Source: Vibrio coralliilyticus (GTDB taxonomy: Bacteria > Pseudomonadota > Gammaproteobacteria > Enterobacterales > Vibrionaceae). From it: DNA of 64,000 bases. Position numbers and translations under genes: made by a program. How positions within the stretch are numbered: position 1 is the first letter of the stretch; each line of letters begins with the position of its first letter. A model generated the notes under the pieces. The model was given only the letters and a program-made list of their open reading frames with translations, made no database searches and was not told the origin of the DNA. Where the stretch lies: contig NZ_CP024627.1 in assembly GCF_024449095.1 (NCBI RefSeq), positions 2,914,001 to 2,978,000 of the forward strand, read 5' to 3'. Positions 11,088 through 22,212 of this stretch are shown here, one piece after another.

Positions 11088-11644
11088 TGTCAAAATTGAT
11101 TGAAACCCTGTATAAACCCGTGGAACAAAACACGCTTAACATTGCCAAACAGATTAAGCTGTTAATATGCGATGTCGATGGCGTATTCTCTGATGGCCTG
11201 ATTTATATGGGCAATGATGGTGAAGAGTTGAAAACATTCCATACACGAGATGGATACGGTGTAAAATCGCTGATGAATGCGGGCATCAAAATCGCTATCA
11301 TCACAGGCCGACAATCACGTATTGTTGAAAATCGTATGAAAGCTCTGGGAATCTCGCTGATTTACCAAGGGCAAGACGATAAAGTAAAAGCTTATCAGGA
11401 CATTTGCAGACAATTAAATATTGCGCCAGAACACATCGGTTATATTGGTGATGATCTTATCGACTGGCCTGTGATGGAAAAAGTCGCTTTGAAAGTCTGC
11501 GTGGCTGATGGACACCCACTACTGGCTCAGCGTGCAAATTACGTCACGTCTATTCGTGGCGGACATGGTGCAGTCCGAGAAGTGTGTGATCTTATTTTAC
11601 AAGCGCGCAATGAACTTGATGTCCACAAAGGTCTAAGTATATGA
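11087..11644 (+). CDS. kdsC: 3-deoxy-D-manno-octulosonate 8-phosphate phosphatase
   Basis: HAD-family phosphatase that removes phosphate from Kdo-8-phosphate to give Kdo. Of 185 residues, the nucleophile motif CDVDGVFSDG places Asp29 and Asp31 in the active site; IITGRQS (second HAD motif) and GYIGDDLIDWPVM (metal-binding acidic pair) follow. An in-frame GTG at 11084 exists; I chose the ATG at 11087 because it forms the common TGATG overlap with kdsD. Its own stop overlaps the lptC start (ATGA). Confidence 0.96.
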   Translation: MSKLIETLYKPVEQNTLNIAKQIKLLICDVDGVFSDGLIYMGNDGEELKTFHTRDGYGVKSLMNAGIKIAIITGRQSRIVENRMKALGISLIYQGQDDKVKAYQDICRQLNIAPEHIGYIGDDLIDWPVMEKVALKVCVADGHPLLAQRANYVTSIRGGHGAVREVCDLILQARNELDVHKGLSI

Positions 11645-12204
11645 GTTTATCCCGTATCGGTTACCTGATACTGGCATTTGTGATCTGTTGGTCCACTTAC
11701 TACTTGTTTGATAAAGGTAAAGAGTACGATATTCAGGTAGAACCGGATACCGAATTACCTATGTTTAGCGGTGAAGATCTAGTGAACACTTCTTATAACG
11801 AAGAAGGTATTCGCAGCTATGTCATTACATCCGTTAAGCTGGATCACTACGCAAAAAGCGGTAATACCTTTTTTGATCAACCGATTTTGAAAGTTTACAA
11901 AGAAGGCACAACCCAAGAATGGGAGGTCACGGCTGACCGAGGTATTCTTGGGCAAGATCATGTGCTGACATTATATGACAACGTATTGGCGAAAAACCTA
12001 TTGCCGGATTCAGGCTTTGACACCATGTCAACAGATGTACTCGGTATTCAGTTGGATAATCGCGATTTTTGGGCAGATAACCAAGTCACTTTGGTCGGCC
12101 CTCAGTTTGAAACAGTAGGTCAGGCGATGAAAGGCAACTTTGCTGAAAACAACGCCATCCTCTACAAACACGTACAAGGTAGATATGAAACTCTCACACC
12201 TTAG
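11641..12204 (+). CDS. lptC: LPS export ABC transporter periplasmic protein LptC
   Basis: Bitopic inner-membrane protein that receives LPS from LptB2FG and hands it to LptA. Of 187 residues, an N-terminal membrane helix (about 4-22) is followed by a periplasmic beta-jellyroll rich in short strands, with the typical EWEVTADRG and DNRDFWADNQV stretches. Its start overlaps the kdsC stop by four bases and its 3' end overlaps the lptA start by 20 bases. The partner genes lptFG and lptD are not in the window. Confidence 0.94.
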   Translation: MSLSRIGYLILAFVICWSTYYLFDKGKEYDIQVEPDTELPMFSGEDLVNTSYNEEGIRSYVITSVKLDHYAKSGNTFFDQPILKVYKEGTTQEWEVTADRGILGQDHVLTLYDNVLAKNLLPDSGFDTMSTDVLGIQLDNRDFWADNQVTLVGPQFETVGQAMKGNFAENNAILYKHVQGRYETLTP

Positions 12205-12682
12205 TCTAATTTCTTGTTTGCTGATTTCTGGGCATGCGCTCGCGTTGTCTACCGATCAGGATCAACCTGTCTACATAGACTCAGACAGCCAACAACTTGA
12301 TATGCAAAGCAATCAAGTGACCTTTCTTGGTGATGTAAAACTTAAGCAAGGCAGTATCAATATTAATGCCGATAAAGTCATCGTTACCCGCGATCCAAAA
12401 GACGGGTCTATTCAAGAAATTGAAGGATATGGTGACTTAGCCACCTTCTCTCAACTAACTGATGATGGCAAAACCCTTTACGGTGAAGCGAAAGAACTGT
12501 ATTACGTGATGGTTGATGATCAACTCACTATGATCGATGAAGCCATGCTGTCTCAAGACGACAGTGTGATTCGTGGTACTAAAATCCGCTACAAAATCTC
12601 TTCACAAAAGCTAATTGCTGATGGTAAAGAGAAAGGCGATCGCGTCTCAACCGTTCTTCAGCCACAAGCAGTACAAGAATAA
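12185..12682 (+). CDS. lptA: LPS transport periplasmic protein LptA
   Basis: Periplasmic OstA-domain protein that polymerises into the bridge carrying LPS to the outer membrane. The 165-residue protein has a clear signal peptide ([20 protein letters not shown], cleavage after residue 20). The mature part shows the repeating beta pattern [19 protein letters not shown] and [11 protein letters not shown]. The frame is open further upstream, to 12140, but the ATG at 12185 gives the signal peptide and has AAGGT just before it. The first 20 bases lie within the end of lptC, which suggests coupling. Confidence 0.94.
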   Translation: MKLSHLSLISCLLISGHALALSTDQDQPVYIDSDSQQLDMQSNQVTFLGDVKLKQGSININADKVIVTRDPKDGSIQEIEGYGDLATFSQLTDDGKTLYGEAKELYYVMVDDQLTMIDEAMLSQDDSVIRGTKIRYKISSQKLIADGKEKGDRVSTVLQPQAVQE

Positions 12683-12684
12683 TT

Positions 12685-13410
12685 ATGGCAAAACTCAAAG
12701 CAGAGCATTTAGCAAAAACCTACGGAAACCGTAAGGTCGTGACAGACGTCAGTCTTGAAGTTACTTCAGGGCAAATCGTCGGATTGCTCGGTCCGAACGG
12801 AGCTGGTAAAACCACCTCTTTCTACATGATTGTGGGTTTGGTCGCTCGCGATGAAGGCTCAATTACTATCGATGGCGAAGACATCAGTATTCTGCCGATG
12901 CATAGTCGCTCACGTATGGGGATTGGCTACCTTCCTCAGGAAGCGTCCATCTTTCGCAAGCTGTCGGTGGAACATAATATCATGGCGGTACTAGAGACCC
13001 GTGAAGAACTCACCCGTGAGCAACGCCAAGATAAGTTAGAAGACTTATTGGAAGAATTCCACATTCAGCACATTCGCCACAGTGCTGGTATGGCACTATC
13101 AGGGGGGGAACGCCGTCGTGTTGAGATCGCTCGCGCTTTGGCTGCAAACCCTCAATTTATCTTACTGGATGAACCTTTCGCTGGTGTCGACCCAATATCG
13201 GTCATTGATATCAAAAAGATTATTGAACATCTGCGCGATCGTGGGCTTGGGGTTCTCATTACCGACCACAACGTCCGCGAAACATTAGACGTATGTGAAA
13301 AAGCGTACATTGTCAGTCAGGGGCATCTGATTGCAGAGGGCACACCAGAACAAGTGCTCAACAACGAACAGGTAAAACAAGTTTATCTCGGCGAACAATT
13401 CCGTCTATGA
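12685..13410 (+). CDS. lptB: LPS export ABC transporter ATP-binding protein LptB
   Basis: Cytoplasmic ATPase that powers LPS extraction with LptF and LptG. In 241 residues it has Walker [10 protein letters not shown] (36-44), the signature [15 protein letters not shown] (about 138-152), Walker [14 protein letters not shown] (about 158-170) and the switch His in ITDHN. It follows lptA by two bases. The signature region contains a run of seven G bases at about 13102-13108, encoding the glycines of LSGGE. The gene precedes rpoN, as in most gammaproteobacteria. Confidence 0.97.
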   Translation: MAKLKAEHLAKTYGNRKVVTDVSLEVTSGQIVGLLGPNGAGKTTSFYMIVGLVARDEGSITIDGEDISILPMHSRSRMGIGYLPQEASIFRKLSVEHNIMAVLETREELTREQRQDKLEDLLEEFHIQHIRHSAGMALSGGERRRVEIARALAANPQFILLDEPFAGVDPISVIDIKKIIEHLRDRGLGVLITDHNVRETLDVCEKAYIVSQGHLIAEGTPEQVLNNEQVKQVYLGEQFRL

Positions 13411-13461
13411 TTAAAGTGAAGAACGGTAAGATTCTATAGCATCTAAGGCAAGTAATACTGA

Positions 13462-14922
13462 ATGAAACCCTCATTACAACTCAAGCTAGGACAGCAGTTA
13501 GCGATGACGCCACAGCTACAGCAAGCAATTCGTTTGTTGCAGTTGTCAACGTTAGATCTTCAACAAGAAATTCAGGAAGCCTTGGATTCTAACCCTCTGC
13601 TCGAAGTCGAAGAAGGCGGCGAAGAGCCTCAAAATGTTGAAGACAAGTCAGCGAGTGAGGACAAAGAGCCAAGTGTTGATGTTACCGAGCCAGAAGTCAA
13701 AGATAGCTCAGATTTGATTGAGAAATCTGAAATCAGTAATGAGCTGGAAATAGACACCACTTGGGAAGATGTCTACAGCGCCAATACGGGCAGTACCGGC
13801 ATTGCTCTCGATGACGATACACCTGTTTATCAAGGTGAAACCACACAGTCACTGCATGACTACCTAACTTGGCAGTTAGACCTGACGCCTTTCAGTGAAA
13901 CAGACCGTACTATTGCCATGGCGATCATCGATGCTGTGGATGACTACGGCTATCTAACGATTTCGACGGAAGACATCCTCGAAAGCTTTAATAACGAAGA
14001 GATAGAGCTGGAAGAAATTGAAGCGGTACGTAAACGTATTCAGCAGTTTGACCCACTCGGTGTCGCTTCAAATAATCTACAAGACTGTTTGCTCTTACAA
14101 TTAGCCACCTTCCCTGAAGATACGCCTTGGTTGAAAGAAGCTAAGTTAGTACTTACCGACTATATTGATCAACTGGGCAATCGTGATTACAAGCTGATCA
14201 TCAAAGAAGCTAAGCTTAAAGAAGCGGATCTCAAAGAAGCGCTTAAGTTAATCCAGCAGTTGGACCCTCGCCCAGGTAGCCGTATTGCAACAGAGCACGC
14301 AGAGTATGTCATTCCTGACGTTTCTGTATTTAAAGACCATGGTAAGTGGGTAGTCACTATCAACCCAGACTCAGTACCAAGGCTGAAAGTCAATCAACAA
14401 TACGCAGCATTGGGTAAAGGTAACAGCTCAGACAGTCAATACATTCGCTCAAACTTGCAGGAAGCCAAGTGGCTGATTAAAAGCCTAGAAAGTAGAAATG
14501 AGACGTTACTCAAAGTTGCTAAGTGTATTGTTGAACATCAACGCGATTTCTTCGAGTATGGTGAAGAAGCAATGAAACCTATGGTGCTTAACGACGTCGC
14601 TTTAGATGTTGATATGCACGAATCGACAATTTCAAGGGTCACCACCCAAAAGTACATGCATACCCCTCGTGGTATTTTCGAACTAAAGTATTTCTTCTCC
14701 AGTCATGTCAGTACCGATAATGGCGGAGAATGTTCATCAACTGCAATTCGAGCACTGATTAAAAAGCTCGTTGCTGCCGAAAACAGTGCTAAGCCACTGA
14801 GTGACAGTAAGATTGCAGCTCTACTCGCTGACCAAGGGATTCAGGTCGCTAGACGAACAATAGCTAAGTACCGAGAATCACTAGGCATTGCCCCTTCGAG
14901 TCAGCGCAAACGCCTACTTTAG
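13462..14922 (+). CDS. rpoN: RNA polymerase sigma-54 factor
   Basis: Alternative sigma factor that recognises -24/-12 promoters and needs AAA+ activators; in vibrios it drives flagellar, nitrogen and quorum-sensing genes. The 486-residue protein has the glutamine- and leucine-rich region I ([20 protein letters not shown]), an acidic region II (about 47-110), the core-binding region and, near the C-terminus, the RpoN box [10 protein letters not shown] (about 463-472) that contacts the -24 element. The gene starts 51 bases after lptB and leads the hpf-ptsN-rapZ-npr set. A good target promoter lies in this same window, before pspG. Confidence 0.97.
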   Translation: MKPSLQLKLGQQLAMTPQLQQAIRLLQLSTLDLQQEIQEALDSNPLLEVEEGGEEPQNVEDKSASEDKEPSVDVTEPEVKDSSDLIEKSEISNELEIDTTWEDVYSANTGSTGIALDDDTPVYQGETTQSLHDYLTWQLDLTPFSETDRTIAMAIIDAVDDYGYLTISTEDILESFNNEEIELEEIEAVRKRIQQFDPLGVASNNLQDCLLLQLATFPEDTPWLKEAKLVLTDYIDQLGNRDYKLIIKEAKLKEADLKEALKLIQQLDPRPGSRIATEHAEYVIPDVSVFKDHGKWVVTINPDSVPRLKVNQQYAALGKGNSSDSQYIRSNLQEAKWLIKSLESRNETLLKVAKCIVEHQRDFFEYGEEAMKPMVLNDVALDVDMHESTISRVTTQKYMHTPRGIFELKYFFSSHVSTDNGGECSSTAIRALIKKLVAAENSAKPLSDSKIAALLADQGIQVARRTIAKYRESLGIAPSSQRKRLL

Positions 14923-14946
14923 GCATCTAACCGAGAAGGAAAGTCT

Positions 14947-15234
14947 ATGCAAATCAATATTAATGGCCACCACGTTGATCTCACCGATTCAATGCAAGAC
15001 TACGTAAACGAAAAGTTTCAAAAGCTTGAGCGTTTCTTTGACCACATAAATAATGTTCATGTTGTTTTAAAAGTTGAAAAACTCCGTCAAATCGCAGAAG
15101 CTACCCTTCACGTTAACCAGGGCGAAATACACGCATCTGCGGATGAAGAAAGTATGTACGCTGCTATCGACTCTCTCGTTGACAAACTGGTCAGACAGCT
15201 CAACAAGCACAAAGAAAAATTAAATACGCACTAG
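14947..15234 (+). CDS. hpf: Ribosome hibernation promoting factor (short form)
   Basis: A 95-residue protein of the HPF/YfiA family. The short form binds the 30S subunit and promotes 100S ribosome dimers in stationary phase, together with RMF in E. coli. The beta-alpha-beta-beta-beta-alpha pattern is visible (MQININGHHVDLTDSMQDYV, then a basic C-terminal helix RQLNKHKEKLNTH). No C-terminal dimerisation extension is present, so it is not the long HPF of Gram-positive bacteria. Its place directly after rpoN is the classical one. Confidence 0.94.
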   Translation: MQININGHHVDLTDSMQDYVNEKFQKLERFFDHINNVHVVLKVEKLRQIAEATLHVNQGEIHASADEESMYAAIDSLVDKLVRQLNKHKEKLNTH

Positions 15235-15239
15235 ATACC

Positions 15240-15686
15240 ATGCAATTAAGCGAAATCCTTTCATTGGACTGCACAAAAAGTGCAGTCCAATGCACCAGTA
15301 AAAAACGCGCTCTGGAAATGATCAGTGAAATCGTTGCAGAGCAGACCGGTCAAAACTCTACCGAACTTTTTGAGTGCATGCTTAGCCGCGAAAAAATGGG
15401 CAGTACTGGCATCGGAAATGGAATAGCCATTCCCCATGCTCGTATGCAGTCCAGCGATAAAGCTGTTGCCGTTCTCATACAATGCGAATCTCCTGTCGAG
15501 TTTGACTCGATAGATAACCGTCCTGTCGATCTGCTCTTTGCTCTACTTGTTCCTGACGCGCAGTGTAAAGAGCACCTTAAAACCCTTTCAAGCATGGCTG
15601 AGCGATTAAACGACAAACAGGTTCTTAAGCAGTTACGTAAAGCTCAGTCTGATGAAGAGCTTTACGACATTATGGTGAACCAGTAA
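15240..15686 (+). CDS. ptsN: Nitrogen PTS EIIA protein
   Basis: Terminal phosphoacceptor of the PtsP-NPr-PtsN regulatory phosphorelay, which links nitrogen and potassium status to gene expression and does not move sugars. The 148 residues form one EIIA (mannitol/fructose type) domain; the phospho-accepting histidine is His66 in GIAIPHARM. It starts five bases after hpf, and its TAA overlaps the rapZ ATG (TAATG), so ptsN and rapZ are likely coupled. Confidence 0.95.
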   Translation: MQLSEILSLDCTKSAVQCTSKKRALEMISEIVAEQTGQNSTELFECMLSREKMGSTGIGNGIAIPHARMQSSDKAVAVLIQCESPVEFDSIDNRPVDLLFALLVPDAQCKEHLKTLSSMAERLNDKQVLKQLRKAQSDEELYDIMVNQ

Positions 15687-16549
15687 TGCGTCTTATCGTC
15701 GTCAGCGGTCAATCCGGTGCGGGAAAAAGCGTTGCTCTTCGCGTACTTGAGGATTTAGGTTACTACTGCGTCGATAACCTACCGGTCAATTTGCTCGATA
15801 ACTTCGTCAAATCAGTAAAAACCAGCAAGCAAAACGTAGCAGTCAGTATTGATATCCGTAATCTACCGACAGAGCCCAATTTAGTGACGGATGTTCTCAC
15901 AAAGCTGAAGAAATCGTCAGACGTCAGCGTGCTGTTTCTAGATGCCAAAAAAGATACCTTACTCAAACGCTACAGCGAAACCAGACGAATTCATCCACTA
16001 ACGCTCAGCAATGAAAATACGTCTTTAGAACAAGCGATTGAAAAAGAGCGTTGCATTCTTTCCCCTCTCAAAGAGCACGCGGACCTTATCATCGATAGCA
16101 GTAATCAATCTCTGCACGATCTAAGTGAAACAGTCCGTATGCGTATCGAAGGCCGAGAGCGCAAAGACTTGGTCATGGTGTTCCAGTCTTTTGGTTTCAA
16201 GTATGGTCTACCGAGTGACGCAGACTACGTATTTGACGTGCGCTTTTTGCCCAATCCACATTGGGAGCCAGCATTAAGGCCAATGACAGGATTGGATGCT
16301 CCAATTAAGTCCTTTCTTGAAAGCCATCAAGATGTGTTAGAGCTCAAACAACAGATCCAGAAGTTCATCGAGAACTGGCTTCCTCTACTAGAAAAGAATA
16401 ACCGCAGCTATTTGACCGTTGCAATAGGCTGTACTGGAGGTAAACACCGCTCCGTTTATCTGACTCAACAAATTGGCGAATATTTCGCTCAAATGGGTCA
16501 CCAAGTCCAAATTCGCCATGCCACACTAGAGAAGAACTATAAGGAATAA
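15686..16549 (+). CDS. rapZ: RNase adapter protein RapZ
   Basis: Nucleotide-binding protein of 287 residues that in E. coli binds the small RNA GlmZ and delivers it to RNase E, thereby controlling glucosamine-6-phosphate synthase and cell-envelope precursor supply. The Walker A motif GQSGAGKS lies at residues 8-15 and DIRNLP follows in the first domain. The C-terminal RNA-binding domain carries [12 protein letters not shown] (about 250-261). Placement between ptsN and npr is the conserved one. GlmY/GlmZ genes were not seen in this window. Confidence 0.95.
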   Translation: MRLIVVSGQSGAGKSVALRVLEDLGYYCVDNLPVNLLDNFVKSVKTSKQNVAVSIDIRNLPTEPNLVTDVLTKLKKSSDVSVLFLDAKKDTLLKRYSETRRIHPLTLSNENTSLEQAIEKERCILSPLKEHADLIIDSSNQSLHDLSETVRMRIEGRERKDLVMVFQSFGFKYGLPSDADYVFDVRFLPNPHWEPALRPMTGLDAPIKSFLESHQDVLELKQQIQKFIENWLPLLEKNNRSYLTVAIGCTGGKHRSVYLTQQIGEYFAQMGHQVQIRHATLEKNYKE

Positions 16550-16552
16550 CTT

Positions 16553-16831
16553 ATGCAGCAACAGAGTCGAACCGTCCTCATTCAAAACCGATTAGGCCTT
16601 CATGCTCGTGCTGCCGTTAAACTTGTCGAACTTGCCCAATCTTTCGATGCCATTCTTACCATTCAAAACCATGAAGGCAAAGAAGCCACCGCTGACAGTG
16701 TCATGGGGTTGTTAATGCTGGAATCAGCTCAAGGCGAACACGTTACTATCAGTGCAGAAGGCAATGATGCAAGCCCTGCCCTTGAAGCAGTCTGTCATTT
16801 AATTGAAGCTAAATTCGAAGAAGCGGAATAA
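16553..16831 (+). CDS. ptsO: Phosphocarrier protein NPr
   Basis: HPr-like carrier (92 residues) of the nitrogen PTS; it moves phosphate from PtsP to PtsN. The active-site histidine is His17 in [14 protein letters not shown], the usual HPr motif. The regulatory-serine region reads [15 protein letters not shown]. It ends the rpoN-hpf-ptsN-rapZ-ptsO cluster, three bases after rapZ. The gene is also called npr. Confidence 0.94.
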   Translation: MQQQSRTVLIQNRLGLHARAAVKLVELAQSFDAILTIQNHEGKEATADSVMGLLMLESAQGEHVTISAEGNDASPALEAVCHLIEAKFEEAE

Positions 16832-16941
16832 TTTTCCTCCTATATAAGAAAAATCACTACCTTCACATTAACTTATTAAATAAACACTAAAATTAAGTTA
16901 CTATTCGACGCATTGTAAGTAAATAGAGTCAGGGGGAACAC

Positions 16942-18297
16942 ATGGCAGAGCAAATAGAATTTGACCAAGCTCACCAAGCCCTCCAAGAAGTGACAGAAGC
17001 TCTAGAAAATGGTCGCTTTGTGCATGTCCGTCGCCAACTACAGGACATGGAACCGGAAGATATAGCCCATCTATTAGAAGCCTCACCACGAAAAAGCCGC
17101 GAAGTGCTTTGGCAGCTCACTGATCCAGAAGATTATGGTGAAATTCTCGACGAGCTGAATGAAGACGTTAAAGATGCGTTGGTTTCCAAAATGGAGCCAG
17201 AGATGCTGGCTGAAGCAACCGAAGGTATGGACACCGATGACGTTGCCTACGTACTTCGAAGCCTTCCTGATGATGTATCGAGAGAAGTCCTTGCTCAGAT
17301 GGACAGCGCAGAGCGTCTACGAGTGGAGACTGCTCTTTCTTATCCTGAAGATACAGCTGGTGGATTGATGAATACCGACGTCATCACCATACGTGGTGAC
17401 GTTGATGTCGATGTCGTTTTACGCTATCTGCGCATGAAAGGGGAGCTTCCTGAAGCAACCGATGCTCTGTACGTTATCGATGAGGATAATCAGCTTATTG
17501 GTCAACTTCCAATTACCACCTTGATTACCACTCAACCTGATATCAAAGTCAGTGAAGTTATGGGAGATGCCGACGAAGCAATTGAAGTGACGATGAGTGA
17601 CTCAGATATTGCCAGCCTATTTGAGCGTCGTAATTGGGTTTCCGCTCCGGTTATTGATGAAAACCAGCACCTGGTCGGCCGTATTACCATCGATGATGTT
17701 GTAGATGTAATCCGTGAAGATGCAGAGCACTCTATGATGAGTATGGCGGGTATGGATGATGACGAGGATACCTTCGCACCAGTCGTAAAGTCTGCGCGTA
17801 AACGGAGTATCTGGCTGGGAGCGAATGTCTTAGCGGCACTTGCTGCGGCATCCGTATCTAATATGTTTGAAGCCACACTCGATCAAATGGCTGCTATTGC
17901 CGTTTTGATGACCATCGTTCCTTCTATGGGCGGTGTGGCAGGTAACCAAACCGTTGCTTTGGTCATCCGTGGCTTAGCTTTAGGCCATATTGGTGATTCC
18001 AACAAACGTGAGCTACTCATGAAGGAAGCAGCCATAGGCCTGTTAAATGGCATTATGTGGGCATTGATCATTGGTGGAATAGTCGTCGCATGGAAAGGTA
18101 ACTGGATGCTCGGTGGGATCATTTCCGCAGCGATGCTAACCAACCTGTTAGTTGCTGGCATAGCTGGGGTGACCATCCCGATTCTACTCAAGAAAATGAA
18201 CATTGACCCAGCCTTGGCTGGAGGCATGGCATTAACCACTGTCACCGATGTTATTGGTCTCTCAGTGTTCCTCGGTCTTGCAACCATCATGATCTAA
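16942..18297 (+). CDS. mgtE: Magnesium transporter MgtE
   Basis: Mg2+-gated magnesium channel of the inner membrane, 451 residues. The order is an N-terminal superhelical MgtE domain (about 15-130, with acidic repeats such as LDELNEDVKDALVSKM), two CBS domains (about 135-255) that sense Mg2+, a connecting helix, and five membrane helices in the last 170 residues. Conserved pore-region features are GGVAGNQ (about 331-337) and the C-terminal DPALAGGMALTTVTDVIG. AGGGGG stands before the ATG. There are about 110 bases of upstream DNA; I see no recognisable Mg2+ riboswitch in it. Confidence 0.94.
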   Translation: MAEQIEFDQAHQALQEVTEALENGRFVHVRRQLQDMEPEDIAHLLEASPRKSREVLWQLTDPEDYGEILDELNEDVKDALVSKMEPEMLAEATEGMDTDDVAYVLRSLPDDVSREVLAQMDSAERLRVETALSYPEDTAGGLMNTDVITIRGDVDVDVVLRYLRMKGELPEATDALYVIDEDNQLIGQLPITTLITTQPDIKVSEVMGDADEAIEVTMSDSDIASLFERRNWVSAPVIDENQHLVGRITIDDVVDVIREDAEHSMMSMAGMDDDEDTFAPVVKSARKRSIWLGANVLAALAAASVSNMFEATLDQMAAIAVLMTIVPSMGGVAGNQTVALVIRGLALGHIGDSNKRELLMKEAAIGLLNGIMWALIIGGIVVAWKGNWMLGGIISAAMLTNLLVAGIAGVTIPILLKKMNIDPALAGGMALTTVTDVIGLSVFLGLATIMI

Positions 18298-18320
18298 CCG
18301 GTCAACCAGTTCCTTCCAAA

Positions 18321-18347
18321 AAAAAGCACAGCCAGGCTGTGCTTTTT
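18321..18347. terminator. Bidirectional terminator between mgtE and metH
   Basis: AAAAAGCACAG / CTGTGCTTTTT inverted repeat around a CCAGG centre, between the convergent genes mgtE and metH. A run on one side and T run on the other allow use in both directions. Confidence 0.85.
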
Positions 18348-18365
18348 GGATCCAATATGCTGATG

Positions 18366-21300
18366 CTAGTTAATGTTTGGACCTAACCACTTCTCAGCTT
18401 CTAACATATCCCAACCTTTACGATCAGCGTAGCTTTCTACTTGATCCTGCTGGATCTGTGCGATCGCAAAATAACGTGAATCGGGATGCGAGAAGTACCA
18501 CCCTGAAACTGATGCTCCTGGCCACATCGCATAGCTGCTAGTCAGTGACATATCTATGGTTTCTTCTACTTTGAGCAACTCCCATAGAGAGCCTTTCTCA
18601 GTATGCTCTGGACATGCCGGATAGCCCGGGGCAGGACGAATACCCTGATATTTTTCACGAATCAGATCATCGTTAGAAAGATCTTCATCCGCGGAATAGC
18701 CCCAAATTTCCTTACGCACTTTTTCATGCAGGTATTCAGCAAAAGCCTCAGCCAAGCGATCCGCCACAGCTTGAATCATAATCGCGTTGTAATCATCTCC
18801 CGCTGCTTTGTATTCATCAGCGAGTTCACGTTCTCCAATACCACCGGTTACCGCGAATGCGCCAATCCAGTCTTTCTTACCTGAAGATTTGGGTGCGATG
18901 TAATCAGAGAGACAGTAATTATAGCCTTTAGGCTTCTCTGTCTGCTGGCGAAGGTTATGCAGGACTTTCACTACTTCCGTACGTGATTCGTCGTGGTACA
19001 CTTCAATGTCATCACCAACACTAGCAGCAGGGAAGAGTGCACACATACCACGAGCTTTCAACAGCCCCTCTTTCTCAACTCTATCCAATAAAGCGTTGGC
19101 ATCAGCAAACAACTGCTTCGCTTCTTCCCCTACCTCCTCGTGCTCAAGAATGGCTGGGTACTTACCCACTAAAGACCAAGTCATAAAGAATGGCGTCCAG
19201 TCGATGTATTCACGTAATGTTGCTATATCAAAATCATCAAATACATGCACACCTGGTTTAGCTGGGGCTGGAGGGGTATAGTTTTCCCAGTCAATCGCCA
19301 CCTTATTATCTCTCGCCTGTTCCAGAGTAATGGGCTTAGTGCGAGGTTTCTTACGGTTGTGCTGATCGCGAACGCGTACGTAATCCGCGTCTAGCTTCTC
19401 GACAAAAGCGGGACGTAGTTCATCAGAAAGAAGTGAGGTACACACACCAACGGCTCTGGAAGCATTATTTACATACACCACTGGGTGTTGGTAGTTTTGC
19501 TCAATCTTAACCGCAGTGTGAGCTTTCGATGTTGTCGCACCACCAATTAGAAGTGGCAAGTCGAAATCAAGACGTTCCATTTCCTTAGCCACATGAACCA
19601 TTTCATCCAGTGATGGTGTGATAAGTCCAGACAAACCGATGATATCGACATTTTCTTCTTTAGCGACTTTAAGGATCTTTTCACACGGCACCATCACGCC
19701 AAGATCGATGATTTCGTAGTTATTACACTGCAAAACGACCCCGACAATGTTCTTACCAATATCGTGAACATCCCCTTTCACTGTTGCCAGTAGGATCTTA
19801 CCGTTTGAAGAACCCGCTTGTTTTTCCTTGTTAATGAACGGCTCTAAATGCGCTACAGCCTGCTTCATTACACGTGCCGATTTCACCACCTGAGGAAGGA
19901 ACATTTTGCCTTCACCGAAGAGATCTCCAACCACATTCATTCCATCCATCAAAGGCCCTTCGATAACTTCAAGTGGCTTGGATGCATTAAGACGGGCTTC
20001 TTCCGTATCTTCAACGATGAACTCGGTGATGCCTTTGACTAAAGCATGTTCTAGGCGTTTTTCGACTGGCCATGTCCGCCACTCAAGTGCTGAAGCATCT
20101 TCTTCCTTCCCTACCCCTTTATCTGCGTATTCGGCAGCAATATCAAGCAGTCGCTCTGTCGCGTCATCACGGCGGTTGAGAACAACATCTTCCACAGCTT
20201 CACGTAGTTTTTCAGGTACGTTGTCGTAAATTTCTAGCTGACCCGCATTCACAATTCCCATATCCATACCGTTTTTGAAACAGTGGTAAAGGAAAACAGC
20301 ATGGATCGCTTCACGAACGTAGTTGTTACCGCGGAAAGAGAAAGAAACGTTAGACACACCACCGGAGATCATTGCATGTGGCAAATCACGTTTTATATCG
20401 GCAACTGCCTCAATAAAGTCAACCGCATAGTTATTGTGCTCTTCTATACCTGTTGCTACAGCAAAGATATTTGGGTCAAAGATAATATCTTCAGGAGGGA
20501 AACCGACTTCATCTACCAAGATACGATAGGCATTGGTACAGATTTCAAGCTTGCGTTCACGTGTTTCTGCTTGTCCGACTTCATCGAATGCCATAACAAT
20601 AACAGCAGCACCATAGCGGCGGATTAGCTTAGCTTGTTCGACAAACTTCTCTTTGCCTTCTTTGAGCGAGATAGAGTTAACAATGCCTTTACCCTGAATG
20701 CATTTCAGTCCGGCTTCAATCACTTCCCATTTTGAGGAATCAACCATAATGGGAACTTTGGAAATTTCTGGCTCAGACGCACACAAATTGAGGAAGCGTA
20801 CCATGCATGCCTCGGCATCCAACATGCCCTCATCCATATTGATATCGATAATCTGAGCGCCGTTCTCAACTTGCTGGCGAGCCACTTCAAGCGCTTCATC
20901 ATAGAGTTCTTCTTTGATCAGACGTTTAAAGCGGGCAGAACCTGTTACATTAGTACGTTCACCCACATTGACGAACAGTGTTTCTTTTTCAATTGACAGA
21001 GGCTCAAGGCCTGATAAGCGACAAGCTACGTGAAGATCGGGGAGTGCACGAGGCGTCACGCCTTCGACAGCTTGAGCCATCTGGCGGATATGCTCAGGAG
21101 TCGTGCCGCAACAACCACCGATTAAGTTGAGGAAACCACTCTCAGCCCACTCTTTTACATGTACGGCCATATCTTCGGGCGAAAGGTCATATTCACCAAA
21201 TGCATTTGGCAGACCCGCATTGGGGTGTGCTGAGACGAAACTCTCAGAGATGCGTGACATTTCTTCTACGTACGGCCGAAGCTCATCTGGGCCTAAAGCA

Positions 21301-22043
21301 CAGTTAAGTCCAAAAGACAGTGGCTGAACATGACGTAAAGAATTGTAAAACGCTTCTGTCGTTTGGCCAGAAAGCGTTCGTCCTGAGGCATCAGTGATGG
21401 TTCCCGAAATCATGATAGGAAGCTTAACACCCAGCTCTTCGAAAACACTGTCGACAGCAAAGGCACAGGCCTTGGCATTCAGCGTATCAAAAATAGTTTC
21501 AATAAGAATGAGGTCTGAGCCACCTTTAATTAAGGCGCGCGTCGATTCGGAATACGCCTTAACTAATTCATCAAACGTAACGTTGCGATAGCCTGGATCG
21601 TTCACATCTGGGGAAATCGAACATGTACGGTTAGTTGGGCCAAGAACACCCGCCACATAGCGTGGTCTATCTGGTGTTTTTAACGTCCACTCGTCTGCCA
21701 CTTCGCGAGCTAGCCTCGCGGCTTCAAAGTTGATTTCTTCACTCAGGCTTTCCATATCATAGTCAGCCATTGCGATGGTCGTTGCGTTAAACGTGTTGGT
21801 CTCAAGGATATCTGCGCCAGCTTCTAAGTACTCAGCATGAATATCTTTAATCAATTTGGGCTGTGTCAGAACCAGAAGGTCATTATTGCCTTTAAGGTCA
21901 CAATGCCAATCAGCGAAACGCTCACCTCGGTAGTCTGGCTCTTCAAGTTTGTAGCCCTGGATCATGGTGCCCATACCACCATCAATTAATAGGATACGCT
22001 TTCTTAATTGAGCTTCGATCTGTTGCCTTACGTTACTTCCCAC
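18366..22043 (-). CDS. metH: Cobalamin-dependent methionine synthase
   Basis: Methylates homocysteine to methionine with methyltetrahydrofolate, through methylcobalamin. The 1225-residue length equals that of the E. coli enzyme. Domains in order: homocysteine-binding barrel with the zinc cysteines in GGCCGTT (about residue 310), a folate-binding pterin domain (about 350-620), the cobalamin domain with the lower-ligand motif DVHDIG (His near 760), and the C-terminal SAM-binding reactivation domain with [13 protein letters not shown] perfect MetJ operator repeat, AGACGTCT, lies about 60 bases upstream of the start, so repression by methionine/SAM is likely. Confidence 0.97.
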   Translation of the reverse strand: MGSNVRQQIEAQLRKRILLIDGGMGTMIQGYKLEEPDYRGERFADWHCDLKGNNDLLVLTQPKLIKDIHAEYLEAGADILETNTFNATTIAMADYDMESLSEEINFEAARLAREVADEWTLKTPDRPRYVAGVLGPTNRTCSISPDVNDPGYRNVTFDELVKAYSESTRALIKGGSDLILIETIFDTLNAKACAFAVDSVFEELGVKLPIMISGTITDASGRTLSGQTTEAFYNSLRHVQPLSFGLNCALGPDELRPYVEEMSRISESFVSAHPNAGLPNAFGEYDLSPEDMAVHVKEWAESGFLNLIGGCCGTTPEHIRQMAQAVEGVTPRALPDLHVACRLSGLEPLSIEKETLFVNVGERTNVTGSARFKRLIKEELYDEALEVARQQVENGAQIIDINMDEGMLDAEACMVRFLNLCASEPEISKVPIMVDSSKWEVIEAGLKCIQGKGIVNSISLKEGKEKFVEQAKLIRRYGAAVIVMAFDEVGQAETRERKLEICTNAYRILVDEVGFPPEDIIFDPNIFAVATGIEEHNNYAVDFIEAVADIKRDLPHAMISGGVSNVSFSFRGNNYVREAIHAVFLYHCFKNGMDMGIVNAGQLEIYDNVPEKLREAVEDVVLNRRDDATERLLDIAAEYADKGVGKEEDASALEWRTWPVEKRLEHALVKGITEFIVEDTEEARLNASKPLEVIEGPLMDGMNVVGDLFGEGKMFLPQVVKSARVMKQAVAHLEPFINKEKQAGSSNGKILLATVKGDVHDIGKNIVGVVLQCNNYEIIDLGVMVPCEKILKVAKEENVDIIGLSGLITPSLDEMVHVAKEMERLDFDLPLLIGGATTSKAHTAVKIEQNYQHPVVYVNNASRAVGVCTSLLSDELRPAFVEKLDADYVRVRDQHNRKKPRTKPITLEQARDNKVAIDWENYTPPAPAKPGVHVFDDFDIATLREYIDWTPFFMTWSLVGKYPAILEHEEVGEEAKQLFADANALLDRVEKEGLLKARGMCALFPAASVGDDIEVYHDESRTEVVKVLHNLRQQTEKPKGYNYCLSDYIAPKSSGKKDWIGAFAVTGGIGERELADEYKAAGDDYNAIMIQAVADRLAEAFAEYLHEKVRKEIWGYSADEDLSNDDLIREKYQGIRPAPGYPACPEHTEKGSLWELLKVEETIDMSLTSSYAMWPGASVSGWYFSHPDSRYFAIAQIQQDQVESYADRKGWDMLEAEKWLGPNIN

Positions 22044-22093
22044 AGTACAGCCTCATTCCTTTCATTATCTTTCCATCCTATCACACATAAAAG

Positions 22094-22117
22094 AGGAGTC
22101 TAGACGTCTAAAAGAGT
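22094..22117. promoter_or_regulatory. MetJ operator (met boxes) between metH and the antiporter gene
   Basis: Three adjoining 8-mers: AGGAGTCT (6 of 8 to consensus), AGACGTCT (22102-22109, a perfect 8 of 8) and AAAAGAGT (4 of 8). MetJ binds two or more tandem AGACGTCT repeats cooperatively. The site is 51-74 bases upstream of the metH start codon and about 100 bases before the chosen antiporter start. Repression of metH is the natural reading; effect on the antiporter is unknown. Confidence 0.65.
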
Positions 22118-22212
22118 AAATTAATCACCTCGACATGACAAAAAAGTGTTTGCTATTTAATCATGTCGAGATGAAAATTCTCATTCATAATTTGTTACAT
22201 GCTGAGAACCCA

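Noticed and set aside
16832..16941. Mg2+ riboswitch before mgtE
   Set aside because: The gap is only about 110 bases and shows no M-box-like helices; MgtE proteins are controlled by their own Mg2+-sensing domain.
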